Source: Nocardiopsis prasina DSM 43845 (GTDB taxonomy: Bacteria; Actinomycetota; Actinomycetes; Streptosporangiales; Streptosporangiaceae). From it: DNA of 48,728 bases. This document shows, piece by piece, positions 1 through 10,160 of the stretch. The stretch covers positions 1-48,728 of the forward strand of contig NZ_ANAE01000176.1 of the NCBI RefSeq assembly GCF_000341265.1. The letters run 5' to 3'. The position numbers and the translations under genes are program-made. Under the pieces are notes generated by a model that worked only from the letters and a program-made list of their open reading frames with translations, was not told the DNA's origin and ran no database searches. Positions within the stretch are counted from its first letter, which is position 1, and the number at the start of each line of letters is the position of its first letter.

Positions 1-1
1 T

Positions 2-832
2 TCGGAGGAGCACAAGAACGAGTGGCTGCCGAAGATGGCCGCCGGTGAGGCGATCGGCTGCTTCGGACTGACCGAGCCCGACTCCGGCTCCGACCCCGGC
101 TCCATGCGCACGCGCGCCCGCCGTGACGGCTCGGACTGGGTCCTCAACGGCACCAAGATGTGGATCACCAACGGTTCGGTCGCCGACGTCGCCGTGGTGT
201 GGGCCGCCACCGAGGACGGGATCCGCGGCTTCGTGGTGCCCACGGACACCCCCGGGTTCTCGGCCAACGTGATCCACAGGAAGCTCTCGCTGCGCGCCTC
301 CATCACCTCCGAGCTGGTCCTGGAGGACGTGCGCCTGCCCGCCGACGCCGTCATGCCCGCGTCGAAGGGGCTCGGGTCGCCGCTGTCCTGCCTGAACGAG
401 GCCCGCTACGGCATCGTGTGGGGCGTGGCCGGTGCCGCCCGCGCCTGCTACGAGGCTTCCCTGGACTACGCGAAGACGCGTGAGCAGTTCGGCAAGCCCA
501 TCGGCGGGTTCCAGCTCACCCAGCGCAAGCTCGCCGACATGGTCGTGGACGCCAACCACGCCTCGATGACGGCGCTGCGGATCGGCCGGCTCAAGGACGA
601 GGGGAACTGCCACCACAACCACGTGAGCTTCGGGAAGTTCGCCAACGTGGCGGCGGCGCAGCGGGTGGCCCGGACCGCGCGCGGCATCCACGGTGCCAAC
701 GGGATCACCCTGGAGTACCCGGTGATGCGTCACATGGTGAACCTGGAGACGGTGGCCACCTACGAGGGCACGGAGGAGATCCACGCGCTCAGCATCGGCC
801 AGTCCGTGACCGGCGTCTCGGCGTTCCGGTAG
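2..832 (+). CDS. gcdH: Acyl-CoA dehydrogenase, glutaryl-CoA dehydrogenase type (5'-truncated)
   Basis: The reading frame is open from base 2, so the window begins inside the gene; 276 C-terminal residues are visible. The FAD/substrate motif GCFGLTEPDSGSDPGSM lies near the visible start. A C-terminal helical domain follows, with the YEGTEEIHAL motif that carries the catalytic glutamate of glutaryl-CoA dehydrogenases (Glu codon 764-766). These enzymes oxidise and decarboxylate glutaryl-CoA to crotonyl-CoA in lysine and tryptophan breakdown. The GCFGLTEP and YEGT signatures resemble glutaryl-CoA rather than short- or medium-chain dehydrogenases, but the substrate-carboxylate arginine region is outside the window, so specificity is inferred. 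A strong hairpin after the following gene ends this transcription unit. Confidence 0.88.
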   Translation, partial: SEEHKNEWLPKMAAGEAIGCFGLTEPDSGSDPGSMRTRARRDGSDWVLNGTKMWITNGSVADVAVVWAATEDGIRGFVVPTDTPGFSANVIHRKLSLRASITSELVLEDVRLPADAVMPASKGLGSPLSCLNEARYGIVWGVAGAARACYEASLDYAKTREQFGKPIGGFQLTQRKLADMVVDANHASMTALRIGRLKDEGNCHHNHVSFGKFANVAAAQRVARTARGIHGANGITLEYPVMRHMVNLETVATYEGTEEIHALSIGQSVTGVSAFR

Positions 833-911
833 GGCGGCGGGCACCCCTCGGGTGCCATCGGTGGCCGGAAACCATCACAATGGGAGCATCCGATCGAGGG
901 AGTTGCCGAAG

Positions 912-1379
912 ATGGTGAACGAACCGACGAAGCGGTTCGAGATGACGAAACTGCGGCGGACCGCCAACGCCTTCGTCAGCGGCTTCGTCAAGTACGGGGC
1001 CTGCCCGCCGGAGCTGCACCTGCTCACCACGCGTGGGCGCACCTCCGGTTTCCTGCGCACCATCCCGCTCAGTGTCCTGGACAGTGAGAGCGGACGGTAC
1101 CTGGTCTCTCCGTACGGCGAGGTCGGCTGGGTGCGCAACATCCGCAAGGACGGTTTCGCCACCCTGCGCCAGGGCGGCTGGATCGAACTGGTGAGTGTGC
1201 GGGAGCTCGGCCCGGCCGAGGCGGCTCCGGTGCTCAAGGAGTACCTGGACAACCCCAGGTCCGCGGTCGTGGGCCCGTACTTCGACGCCCCGCCGGAGGC
1301 CCCGGAGCAGGCGTTCGAGGCCGAGGCCGACCGGCACCCGGTCTTCCAGATCGTGCGGTCCACGACGATCCGTCTGTAG
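912..1379 (+). CDS. DDN/nitroreductase-family (deazaflavin-dependent) protein
   Basis: The 155-residue product has the split-beta-barrel pattern of the mycobacterial DDN family: LHLLTTRGRTSGFLRTIPL, then YLVSPYGEVGWVRNIRKDG and a LRQGGW strand. Members bind F420 or a related deazaflavin and reduce varied substrates; the natural substrate here is unknown. I chose ATG 912 because a GAGGGAG ribosome site lies about 10 bases upstream; an ATG at 852 is in frame but has no such site and would add 20 poorly structured residues. The gene is 79 bases after the dehydrogenase on the same strand, so cotranscription is possible. Confidence 0.78.
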   Translation: MVNEPTKRFEMTKLRRTANAFVSGFVKYGACPPELHLLTTRGRTSGFLRTIPLSVLDSESGRYLVSPYGEVGWVRNIRKDGFATLRQGGWIELVSVRELGPAEAAPVLKEYLDNPRSAVVGPYFDAPPEAPEQAFEAEADRHPVFQIVRSTTIRL

Positions 1380-1386
1380 AACCGCG

Positions 1387-1427
1387 CTGAGCCCCGGTCA
1401 CCCGGAACTCGGGTGGCCGGGGCTCAG
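1387..1427. terminator. Bidirectional hairpin between convergent genes
   Basis: An 11-base stem CTGAGCCCCGG/CCGGGGCTCAG continues after one T-G wobble into CACCCG/CGGGTG with a 5-base loop. It lies between the stop codons of two convergent genes. No U-run follows, as is common in high-GC actinobacteria. Confidence 0.8.
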
Positions 1428-1450
1428 CCGTGGGGGCTCAGCCGTGGGGG
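1423..1450. repeat. 14-bp perfect tandem repeat, two copies
   Basis: CTCAGCCGTGGGGG occurs at 1423-1436 and again at 1437-1450. It starts inside the right arm of the terminator hairpin and ends one base before the GNAT stop codon, so it looks like a local slippage duplication. Confidence 0.85.
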
Positions 1451-2374
1451 TCAGCGCGCGGGGCGCAGCAGGGCCGTGCCCCGGTCGAGCGGTGTGTAGC
1501 CCACGGTCGCGTACGTCATGGCCGGGGTCGGGTAGGCCTCGTTCGGTGTGGTGTTGATGTACACCCGGTCCCCGCCCCGACGCGCGGTCAGGGCGCACGC
1601 CGTGAGGGCGAGCGCGACGGCCAGGCCCCGGCGCCGGTGCGCGGGGACCACGCCGAGGGGTTCGATCTCCGAGCAGCGGTTCTCCGGGTCCCACCACACG
1701 ACGCAGCAGGCGGCCAGCGACCCGTCGGGGGCCTCCACCACCAGGTCGAGTTCGCGGTCGTACAGCAGCGCGGCGCGGGTGTTGTCGTACCGTTCCCGAC
1801 TGAACCGGCTGGTCAGGTCCGGGTTCACCGTGCCCACGCGCTCGGGCCAGGGCAGGTCGGAGGGCTTCCAGGCGGTGCGGTGGCACTCCACCCGGGCCTC
1901 CTCCTCGCCCTCACGCACCGCGCGGATCCGGTAGCCGTCCGGCAGGTGGATCTCCTCCTCGGTGGCGTCGCGGCTCATCCACTCACCGAAGGTGTTGTCC
2001 TTCCCGAGGGCGAAACCGGCCTTCTCCGCGAGGTCGCGGAGCACGGTGTCCCCCTGGAAGGCCAGGAGCTCCACTGCGGCGTCACCGGTTCGGTCCAGGG
2101 CCCAGTCCAGGAGCGCGGCCCCGGCCTCGGGGTCGTCGGAGGCGCCCACGGCAGAGACGGTGGCGAGGGAGCGCAGGGCGTCGGGGCCCTCGACCACGGC
2201 CCAGCCCACGACCTCACCGTCCCGGCGGGCCACGGCCGCGTTCTCGGACGTGAACTCCTCGGTGGCCAGCTGCCAACCGAGGCCGCCGGGGTGCGGGGAC
2301 TTCGGCCACAGGCGCCGGGCGAGGGCCTCCAGGGAGCGTGCGTCCCCGGGGCGGAGCGGGCGGACGTCGAGCAT
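1451..2374 (-). CDS. Tandem-domain GNAT acetyltransferase
   Basis: The 307-residue protein has two GNAT-like halves. The N-terminal half starts LDVRPLRPGDARSLEALARR and has the strand pattern ENAAVARRDGEVVGWAVVEG. The C-terminal half carries the acetyl-CoA pyrophosphate loop LGVVPAHRRRGLA followed by a long helix and TYATVGYTPLDRG. The second half looks catalytically competent for CoA binding and the first looks degenerate, a common arrangement in actinobacterial GNATs. The substrate cannot be deduced. A GGGGAGG ribosome site precedes ATG 2374. It is on the same strand as rel, about 110 bases downstream of the rel stop, so it could be the last gene of that unit. Confidence 0.82.
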   Translation of the reverse strand: MLDVRPLRPGDARSLEALARRLWPKSPHPGGLGWQLATEEFTSENAAVARRDGEVVGWAVVEGPDALRSLATVSAVGASDDPEAGAALLDWALDRTGDAAVELLAFQGDTVLRDLAEKAGFALGKDNTFGEWMSRDATEEEIHLPDGYRIRAVREGEEEARVECHRTAWKPSDLPWPERVGTVNPDLTSRFSRERYDNTRAALLYDRELDLVVEAPDGSLAACCVVWWDPENRCSEIEPLGVVPAHRRRGLAVALALTACALTARRGGDRVYINTTPNEAYPTPAMTYATVGYTPLDRGTALLRPAR

Positions 2375-2483
2375 GGGGGGCTGCCTCCCCTCGGAGTGGT
2401 CCCAGGCACGTTAGCCCACGGGATCTCCCCCGCTCCACCGGTTTTCCGGGGCCGCCGCACCGCCCTCGCGGGGTGGCCGCGGG

Positions 2484-4970
<2,487 letters not shown>

Positions 4971-5275
4971 GCCTACCTCCCGCGGTTCCTCCCGGTGGAG
5001 CCGACGTCGCCGTTCGGCCCGCCTCCGGTGCACGTGCGTGTCATCAGGGCCAGTCGTTGACGCGGCCGCCGCGGTCCCCTCGCCCGTCAGTCTAGTGGGA
5101 CCACTTCCCACCTGCGCGGGGAGCGGTCCGACCCCTCGTTTCCCCGGGTCCGGCTCGGAGGTACGGACGGTGACTCAGGTCACCAGGTACGTCACACCGA
5201 GTGCTGGAGTAGGTCAACAAGGACCGGCTGCCGGGGTATTCCCCCGAGGGGCGGCAGCGAGGCGAGGTGTCGGCC
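4971..5275. other. Intergenic region between apt and rel
   Basis: These 305 bases hold no convincing gene. On the minus strand a -35-like TTGACC (5217-5212) is followed after 17 bases by a weak TGACGT (5194-5189). Just downstream is a perfect inverted repeat GGTGAC-N4-GTCACC (5169-5184). A small hairpin GTGGGaccacttCCCAC lies near 5095-5111. A separate rel promoter with an operator-like palindrome is plausible but unproven. Confidence 0.4.
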
Positions 5276-5836
5276 TCAGACCGAAAGGAGGGTGCGCGGC
5301 TCCACGTCGGGCATCTTCTCCCGTCCCCGCAGTGCGGAGAGCTCCATCAGGACGGAGAATCCCACGACCGTACCACCCGCCTTGCGGACCAGGTCCACCG
5401 CGGCCCTGCCGGTCCCGCCGGTCGCGAGGACGTCGTCGACGATGAGCACACGGCCGCCCGGGGTGATCGCGTCGGAGTGGATCTCGACGGTCGCGGTGCC
5501 GTACTCCAGATCATAGGCCTGGTCGATGGTGTCCGAGGGCAGTTTCCCGGCTTTGCGCGCGGGAACGAAGCCCGCACCCAGCGCCATGGCGACGGGAGCT
5601 CCGAAGATGAAGCCGCGCGCCTCCAGTCCGACCACGTGGTCGATCCCGCTTCCGAGGAAGGGCGCCGCCAGGGCCCGCACCGCGACGGAGAACGCACCGG
5701 GCTCGTTGAGCAGGGGGGTGATGTCCTTGAACAGGATGCCCGGGTGCGGGAAGTCGGGGACGTCGCGGATGTGCGCCTCGATCAGGGCGAGGTCGGCGGC
5801 GTCCGGGGCGTCCGGGATCGCGGTGTCGTGAGGCAT
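5276..5836 (-). CDS. apt: Adenine phosphoribosyltransferase
   Basis: Converts adenine and PRPP to AMP in purine salvage. The 186 residues match the family. Early motif DVPDFPHPGILFKDITPLL is typical of Apt; the PRPP-binding loop VLIVDDVLATGGTG is at 130-143. ATG 5836 was chosen because the Apt fold begins about 20 residues later and the in-frame extension to 6079 reads as low-complexity sequence; an AGAAGG site lies about 11 bases upstream. It sits between yajC and rel as in other actinobacteria, but secD and secF are absent upstream of it. Confidence 0.95.
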   Translation of the reverse strand: MPHDTAIPDAPDAADLALIEAHIRDVPDFPHPGILFKDITPLLNEPGAFSVAVRALAAPFLGSGIDHVVGLEARGFIFGAPVAMALGAGFVPARKAGKLPSDTIDQAYDLEYGTATVEIHSDAITPGGRVLIVDDVLATGGTGRAAVDLVRKAGGTVVGFSVLMELSALRGREKMPDVEPRTLLSV

Positions 5837-5912
5837 GGGTGGCGGGGCCTTCTGTGGTGGGTCCGGTCGGGCGTTGGCCCGGCGGATCTGCGGGCGGCGT
5901 TGGCCGGGAAAC

Positions 5913-5944
5913 AGCGGTACCGGCCCCGGGTGGGGGGCCGGTAC
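5913..5944. terminator. Strong hairpin between yajC and apt
   Basis: CGGTACCGGCCCC pairs perfectly with GGGGCCGGTACCG (13 bp) around a GGGTGG loop. It lies in the 154-base gap that in related genomes would hold secD-secF. It may end the ruv-yajC transcript so that apt needs its own promoter. Confidence 0.75.
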
Positions 5945-5990
5945 CGAAGTCTGTGGTGAGCCGGGGCGCGGTGTCACGCCCGGCCCGGTG

Positions 5991-6356
5991 CTATCCCTTG
6001 GGCTTGTCGTCGTCGCCGAAGTCGGGACGGTCCTCGACCGGGGTGTCGTCGGCGGCGGGCGTGATGACCTCGCCGACACCGGCCTTGAGCATCCGGATGC
6101 GGGTACCGGGGGAGATCTCCAGGAGCACGTCCTGGTCGTGGATCTCCACCACCGTCGCGAAGATGCCCGCCTTGGTCATGACCTCGACGCCGGGGACCAG
6201 GGAACTCTGCATCTGCGTCTCCTGCTGGCGACGCTTCTGGTTCGGGCGCCAGAAGAGGAGCCAGAAGACCAGGAGGATCAGCACGAACGGGAGCATCATG
6301 CTGAAGATGCTGCCCTCCTGCTGGGCCGCGTCGGCGAGAGTGTAAATGCCCTGCAC
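5991..6356 (-). CDS. yajC: Preprotein translocase accessory subunit YajC
   Basis: The 121-residue product has one N-terminal membrane segment (about residues 14-34, FSMMLPFVLILLVFWLLFW), then a basic stretch RPNQKRRQQE and the YajC core VPGVEVMTKAGIFATVVEI. YajC associates with SecDF and SecYEG and supports protein export. Start GTG 6356 follows GGAAGGA with a 7-base spacer; an in-frame extension to 6488 is arginine-rich non-coding-like sequence. Normally yajC heads yajC-secD-secF; here the next gene on the strand is apt, so YajC has lost its usual operon partners. Confidence 0.9.
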   Translation of the reverse strand: MQGIYTLADAAQQEGSIFSMMLPFVLILLVFWLLFWRPNQKRRQQETQMQSSLVPGVEVMTKAGIFATVVEIHDQDVLLEISPGTRIRMLKAGVGEVITPAADDTPVEDRPDFGDDDKPKG

Positions 6357-6680
6357 GGGGGCGTCCTTCCTGACGTTTCGTGTGGCCGACGTCTGCCGGT
6401 TCGGACACCGCGACGACCACCTTCTCGGGCCGACCGACCACGGCGGCCGGAGTCGTACCCGATGCCTACAACGCTCGGGGGGAGCCAACTCGTTCCGCCG
6501 GTGTCCGACGACACCAGACGAGGCCGCTGCCCCGTCCTGGCTGGTTCGACCCAGTTTACGTGGCGCCGGTCACCGGTCACCCACCGCCCGGGGTCGGAGC
6601 GCTAACGGTTCGGACCCGGTTCGCGCACGCGCCTCATTGTGCCCGGACGGGGGCCCGCTTGTGAAGTCTCCCGGCTCCGG
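6357..6680. other. Intergenic region between ruvB and yajC
   Basis: These 324 bases contain no supported gene. They include a short direct repeat CCGGTCACCGGTCACC (about 6566-6581) and a possible minus-strand promoter for yajC: TAAACT (6558-6553) with a GTGACC-like -35 about 16 bases upstream. If used, it would give a leader of about 200 bases. Confidence 0.3.
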
Positions 6681-7757
6681 TCAGGAGGCCGAGGTGCCCT
6701 GACCGGCCTTCCCTGCCCCGTTCGCGGCGGGGTCGGCGGCGGCGCCGAAGGCTGCGTCCGGCGGGGGGATGATCCCCATGTGCGCCCAGGCCATCGGGGT
6801 GGCCACACGGCCGCGCGGGGTGCGGGCGAGGAATCCGGAGCGGACCAGGAAGGGTTCGGCGACCACCTCCACGGTCTCGGCCTCCTCCCCCACGGACACC
6901 GCGAGCGTGGACAGTCCCACCGGGCCTCCCCGGAAGCGGTTCATGAGCACGTCCAGGATGGCCCGGTCCAGGCGGTCCAGACCGAGCGCGTCCACCTCGT
7001 ACAGCTCCAGGGCGGCGCGGGCGTTGTCCAGGGTGAGACGGCCGTCTCCGCGCACCTCGGCGTAGTCGCGCACGCGGCGCAGGAGCCGGTTGGCGATCCG
7101 GGGGGTGCCCCGAGAGCGGCCGGCGATCTCCCCGGCCGCCTCCCCTTCCAGCGGGGCGCCGAGGAGCCCTGCGGAGCGGTGCAGGATCTGCTCCAGCTCG
7201 CCGGGCTCGTAGAAGTCCATGTGAGCGGTGAAGCCGAAGCGGTCGCGCAGCGGTGCCGGGAGCATGCCCGCGCGGGTGGTGGCCCCGACCAGGGTGAACG
7301 GGGCGATGTCCAGGGGGATGGCGGTGGCGCCGGGCCCCTTGCCGACCACGACGTCGACCCGGAAGTCCTCCATGGCGACGTAGAGCATCTCCTCGGCCGG
7401 GCGGGCCATGCGGTGGATCTCGTCGAGGAAGAGGACCTCACCCTCCTGGAGGGTGGAGAGCACGGCGGCGAGGTCGCCGGAGCGTTCAATGGCGGGGCCG
7501 GAGGTGATGCGCAGGGGCGCGCCGAGTTCGGCGGCGATGATCATGGCGAGGGTGGTCTTGCCCAGGCCCGGGCCGCCGGACATGAGGATGTGGTCGGGGG
7601 CGCGGCCCCGGCGCTGGGCGCTGTGCAGGACCAGGGCGAGCTGTTCGCGCACCCGGTGCTGGCCGACGAACTCGTCCAGGTTCCTGGGGCGCAGCGCGCC
7701 CTCGATCTGGTGTTCCTCGACGTCGGCTTCGGGCGAGACGGCGTCACGCTCGTACAC
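6681..7757 (-). CDS. ruvB: Holliday junction DNA helicase RuvB
   Basis: The hexameric AAA+ motor of the RuvABC resolvasome. The 358-residue protein is full length: Walker [10 protein letters not shown], Walker B LFLDEIHR, sensor-1 region [18 protein letters not shown] and a C-terminal winged helix ending near [19 protein letters not shown] 7757 is preceded by GGAGGGAGAAG. It lies 30 bases downstream of ruvA in the standard order ruvC-ruvA-ruvB, and the three are probably cotranscribed. Confidence 0.97.
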   Translation of the reverse strand: MYERDAVSPEADVEEHQIEGALRPRNLDEFVGQHRVREQLALVLHSAQRRGRAPDHILMSGGPGLGKTTLAMIIAAELGAPLRITSGPAIERSGDLAAVLSTLQEGEVLFLDEIHRMARPAEEMLYVAMEDFRVDVVVGKGPGATAIPLDIAPFTLVGATTRAGMLPAPLRDRFGFTAHMDFYEPGELEQILHRSAGLLGAPLEGEAAGEIAGRSRGTPRIANRLLRRVRDYAEVRGDGRLTLDNARAALELYEVDALGLDRLDRAILDVLMNRFRGGPVGLSTLAVSVGEEAETVEVVAEPFLVRSGFLARTPRGRVATPMAWAHMGIIPPPDAAFGAAADPAANGAGKAGQGTSAS

Positions 7758-7787
7758 GGGTCTTCTCCCTCCGGTTCCTGTCGGTGG

Positions 7788-8405
7788 CTAGGCGCGGCTG
7801 AGTCTGCGCAGGGCGCTGCGCAGCAGGACGGTGACGTCGCCGGTGTCCTCGGCCTCGGCGGCGACGGCCGAGGCGGCCGCCTCGGCGTCCTTGGTCGACC
7901 AGCCGAGGTTGACGAGGCCGGAGACGACCTGGCCGCGCCAGGCCCCGTTGGGTTCGGTGCCGCCGGAGGCGTCGGCGGGGGGCAGGGTGCCGTCGGTCAT
8001 GACCGGGGCGTCGAGTTTGCCGCGCAGTTCCAGGACGATGCGCTGGGCGCCCTTCTTGCCGATGCCCGGGACGCGCGTCAGGGCGGTGGTGTCCTCGGTG
8101 GCCACCGCCTGGCGGAGGCTGTCGGGGCTGTGCACGGCGAGCATGGCCAGGGCGATGCGGGGGCCGATGCCGGAGGCGGTCTGGACCTGTTCGAACAGGT
8201 TCCGCTCGTCGTCGTCGGCGAACCCGAAGAGGGTGAGGGAGTCCTCGCGGACGACGAGGCTGGTGGCCACGGTGCCCTCCTCCCCCACGTGGAGCCGGGA
8301 GAGGGCGGAGGGAGTGCACTGGACGGTCATACCGACCCCGCCGACGTCGATCACGGCGCTGGCCGCGCCGCGTGCGGCCACCCGGCCGGTGAGGAACGCG
8401 ATCAT
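7788..8405 (-). CDS. ruvA: Holliday junction branch migration protein RuvA
   Basis: The 205-residue product binds four-way junctions and loads RuvB. It starts MIAFLTGRVAARG, has helix-hairpin-helix motifs ASGIGPRIALAML and VPGIGKKGAQRIVLEL, and ends with the RuvB-contacting domain (about 160-205, GLVNLGWSTKDAEAA). The frame stays open upstream for over 2.6 kb because of GC bias, but homology begins exactly at ATG 8405. The ribosome site is weak. It lies between ruvC and ruvB. Confidence 0.96.
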   Translation of the reverse strand: MIAFLTGRVAARGAASAVIDVGGVGMTVQCTPSALSRLHVGEEGTVATSLVVREDSLTLFGFADDDERNLFEQVQTASGIGPRIALAMLAVHSPDSLRQAVATEDTTALTRVPGIGKKGAQRIVLELRGKLDAPVMTDGTLPPADASGGTEPNGAWRGQVVSGLVNLGWSTKDAEAAASAVAAEAEDTGDVTVLLRSALRRLSRA

Positions 8406-8491
8406 CTCGTGTGGACACCGGGAGGGGTGCCCGTCTCCTTCCTTGGGGGCTGTGGTGCTGCCTGACGCGCACGCCGCCGCTCTGCCGGGGG

Positions 8492-9040
8492 CTAGCGGCC
8501 GCGTGCGCGTCGGGCCAGTTCCACCTTGCGGGCGAAGTCCTGTTGGGCCTGGGCGACCCGGGCCTGGGCCCCGCCGCGCCAGATGTGGCAGATGGCCAGG
8601 GCCACGGCGTCCGCGGCGTCGGCCGGTTTCGGCGGCCCGTCGAGTCCGAGGATACGCGCCACCATGCCACCGACTTGCTTCTTGTCGGCGCGACCGTTGC
8701 CGGTGATGGCGGCCTTGGCCTCGCTGGGGGTGTGGGTGGCCACGGGGAGTCCGCGCCGGGCGGCGCAGACCAGGGCGATGCCGCTGGCCTGGGCGGTTCC
8801 CATGACGGTGCTGAGGTTGTGCTGGGCGAAGACGCGTTCGACGGCGACGGCGTCCGGCTCGTACTTGTCGAGCCATTCCTCGATGCCGCGTTCGACCTCC
8901 ACCAGGCGCTGCGGGAGCGGGGTGTCGGGGCTGGTGCGGATGGCGTCGGCGGCCAGCAGGCGCAGGGGGCGGCCGATGGCGCCCTCGACGGCCCCGACCC
9001 CGCAGCGGGTCAGCCCCGGGTCGATCCCCAGCACGCGCAC
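8492..9040 (-). CDS. ruvC: Crossover junction endodeoxyribonuclease RuvC
   Basis: Resolves Holliday junctions by paired nicks. The 182 residues show the RNase H-like fold: first catalytic Asp in VLGIDPGLTRCG, Glu in AVERVFAQHN, and the C-terminal acidic pair in ADAADAVALAICHIW. GTG 9040 follows a GGGTGGGG stretch. It is the first gene of ruvC-ruvA-ruvB. In Streptomyces and Mycobacterium yebC, pdxT and pdxS lie shortly upstream; here that space holds about 8 kb of other genes. Confidence 0.96.
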   Translation of the reverse strand: MRVLGIDPGLTRCGVGAVEGAIGRPLRLLAADAIRTSPDTPLPQRLVEVERGIEEWLDKYEPDAVAVERVFAQHNLSTVMGTAQASGIALVCAARRGLPVATHTPSEAKAAITGNGRADKKQVGGMVARILGLDGPPKPADAADAVALAICHIWRGGAQARVAQAQQDFARKVELARRARGR

Positions 9041-9155
9041 GTCCCCACCCTGTCCTTTTCTCGTCGCCCACGGCCGTGTTCTCGAACGTCCGTTCGCACC
9101 ATGCTAGCGGCGGGCGCCGACGGGATCGGCCGCCAGGCGCGGCGTGTCGCCCCCG

Positions 9156-9195
9156 AGGGGTGGACGGGCGGACCCAGGGGTGGACGGGCGGACCG
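9156..9195. repeat. 20-bp tandem repeat, two copies
   Basis: AGGGGTGGACGGGCGGACCC (9156-9175) is repeated at 9176-9195 with only the last base changed. The second copy supplies the -35-like TGGACG of the putative promoter of the following cassette. Confidence 0.85.
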
Positions 9196-9209
9196 AGCGG
9201 TGCTAGGTT
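9181..9209 (+). promoter_or_regulatory. Putative promoter of the Nudix/kinase/vWA/PurA-like cassette
   Basis: A -35-like TGGACG (9181-9186) and a -10-like TAGGTT (9204-9209) are separated by 17 bases, with the first gene starting at 9258. The match is moderate and the -10 overlaps the candidate operator. Confidence 0.4.
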
Positions 9210-9245
9210 GAACTCACATCGAGAAAAACTCAGCTTGAGAACAAC
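9207..9245 (+). promoter_or_regulatory. Candidate operator for the NrtR-like regulator
   Basis: GTTGAACTCA (9207-9216) and TGAGAACAAC (9236-9245) form an imperfect inverted repeat (8 of 10 positions). AACTCA recurs as a direct repeat at 9211-9216 and 9227-9232, and CTCA-N3-TGAG (9229-9239) forms an inner palindrome. The stretch is AT-rich for this genome and overlaps the putative -10, as expected for an autoregulated repressor. Confidence 0.45.
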
Positions 9246-9257
9246 AAGGGGGAAGCA

Positions 9258-10088
9258 GTGTCCGAGGGGATCGACGGGCCGACCGGGGACCCGCGCGGAG
9301 CGGGTCGCTACGACGCGGCCGACGAGCGCAGGTACCTCGCCGGCTACGACCCGAACGCGTTCGCGCCCGTCGCCGTCACCGTCGACGTGGTGGCCACGAC
9401 CATCCGCGACGGAGTCCCCCACGTCCTGCTCGGCCGACGCACCCGGCAGCCGCAGCGAGGCCGGTGGGCGCTGCCCGGCGGCTTCGTCCGGGCCCAGGAC
9501 GGACCGGACGCCCCGGCCGACCGCGACCTGCCGGACGCCGCCCTGCGCGTGCTCACGGAGAAGACCCCCCTGCCCGCCGAGCTGCACCTGGAGCAGCTCG
9601 GCACCTACGGGGCGATCGCGCGGGACCCGCGGATGCGGGTGGTGTCGGTGGCGTACATGGTGCTGGCCCCCGACCTGCCCGACCCGCACACCGGCCGCGA
9701 CACGGCCGAGGCCGCGTGGGTCCCGTGGACCTCCCTCGGACACGGCGACGGTGGCAGGGACCGGCACGAACTCGCCTTCGACCACGCTCGCGTCCTCGCC
9801 GACGCGATCGAACGCGCCCGTTCCAAGCTGGAGTACACCGCGCTCGCCACCGCCTTCCTCCCGTCCACGTTCACCATCTCCGCTCTGCGCGGCGTGTACG
9901 AGGCGGTGTGGGGGCGGACCCTGCACGCCGCCAACTTCCACCGCAAGATCCTGGCCACCCCGGGGTTCGTGGAGGACACCGGTGAGCTGGCCGAGCGCGG
10001 CGGCGCGGGGGGCGGCCGCCGCGCGCGGCTGTACCGGGCGGGCGGCGCCGCCCTGCTCCACCCGCCACTCCTGCGCGGCGCCCAGTGA
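9258..10088 (+). CDS. NrtR-like regulator: degenerate Nudix domain plus winged helix
   Basis: 276 residues in two domains. Residues about 35-165 form a Nudix fold (VVATTIRDGVPHVLLGRR, WALPGGFVRAQ), but the box is degenerate: the segment after GGF reads AALRVLTEKT where active enzymes have REUxEE, leaving one of the catalytic glutamates. Residues about 188-275 form a winged helix (LEYTALATAFLPSTFTISAL, VYEAVWGRTLHAANFHRK) like the NrtR family, whose degenerate Nudix domains sense ADP-ribose-type ligands. It is therefore probably a ligand-sensing repressor, not a hydrolase. GTG 9258 follows AAGGGGGAAG. It is first in a four-gene same-strand cassette and probably controls it from the adjacent operator. 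Confidence 0.85.
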   Translation: MSEGIDGPTGDPRGAGRYDAADERRYLAGYDPNAFAPVAVTVDVVATTIRDGVPHVLLGRRTRQPQRGRWALPGGFVRAQDGPDAPADRDLPDAALRVLTEKTPLPAELHLEQLGTYGAIARDPRMRVVSVAYMVLAPDLPDPHTGRDTAEAAWVPWTSLGHGDGGRDRHELAFDHARVLADAIERARSKLEYTALATAFLPSTFTISALRGVYEAVWGRTLHAANFHRKILATPGFVEDTGELAERGGAGGGRRARLYRAGGAALLHPPLLRGAQ

Positions 10089-10160
10089 GGAGACGGGGCC
10101 GCCAACAGTGAGCGGGACCCCGTGAGCACTCGTCGAGCCACACCCCCGGAAGGGAGACCG

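Noticed and set aside
6639..8465. A 608-codon plus-strand frame over ruvA and ruvB
   Set aside because: Antisense shadow, Gly/Val/His-rich without domain patterns.
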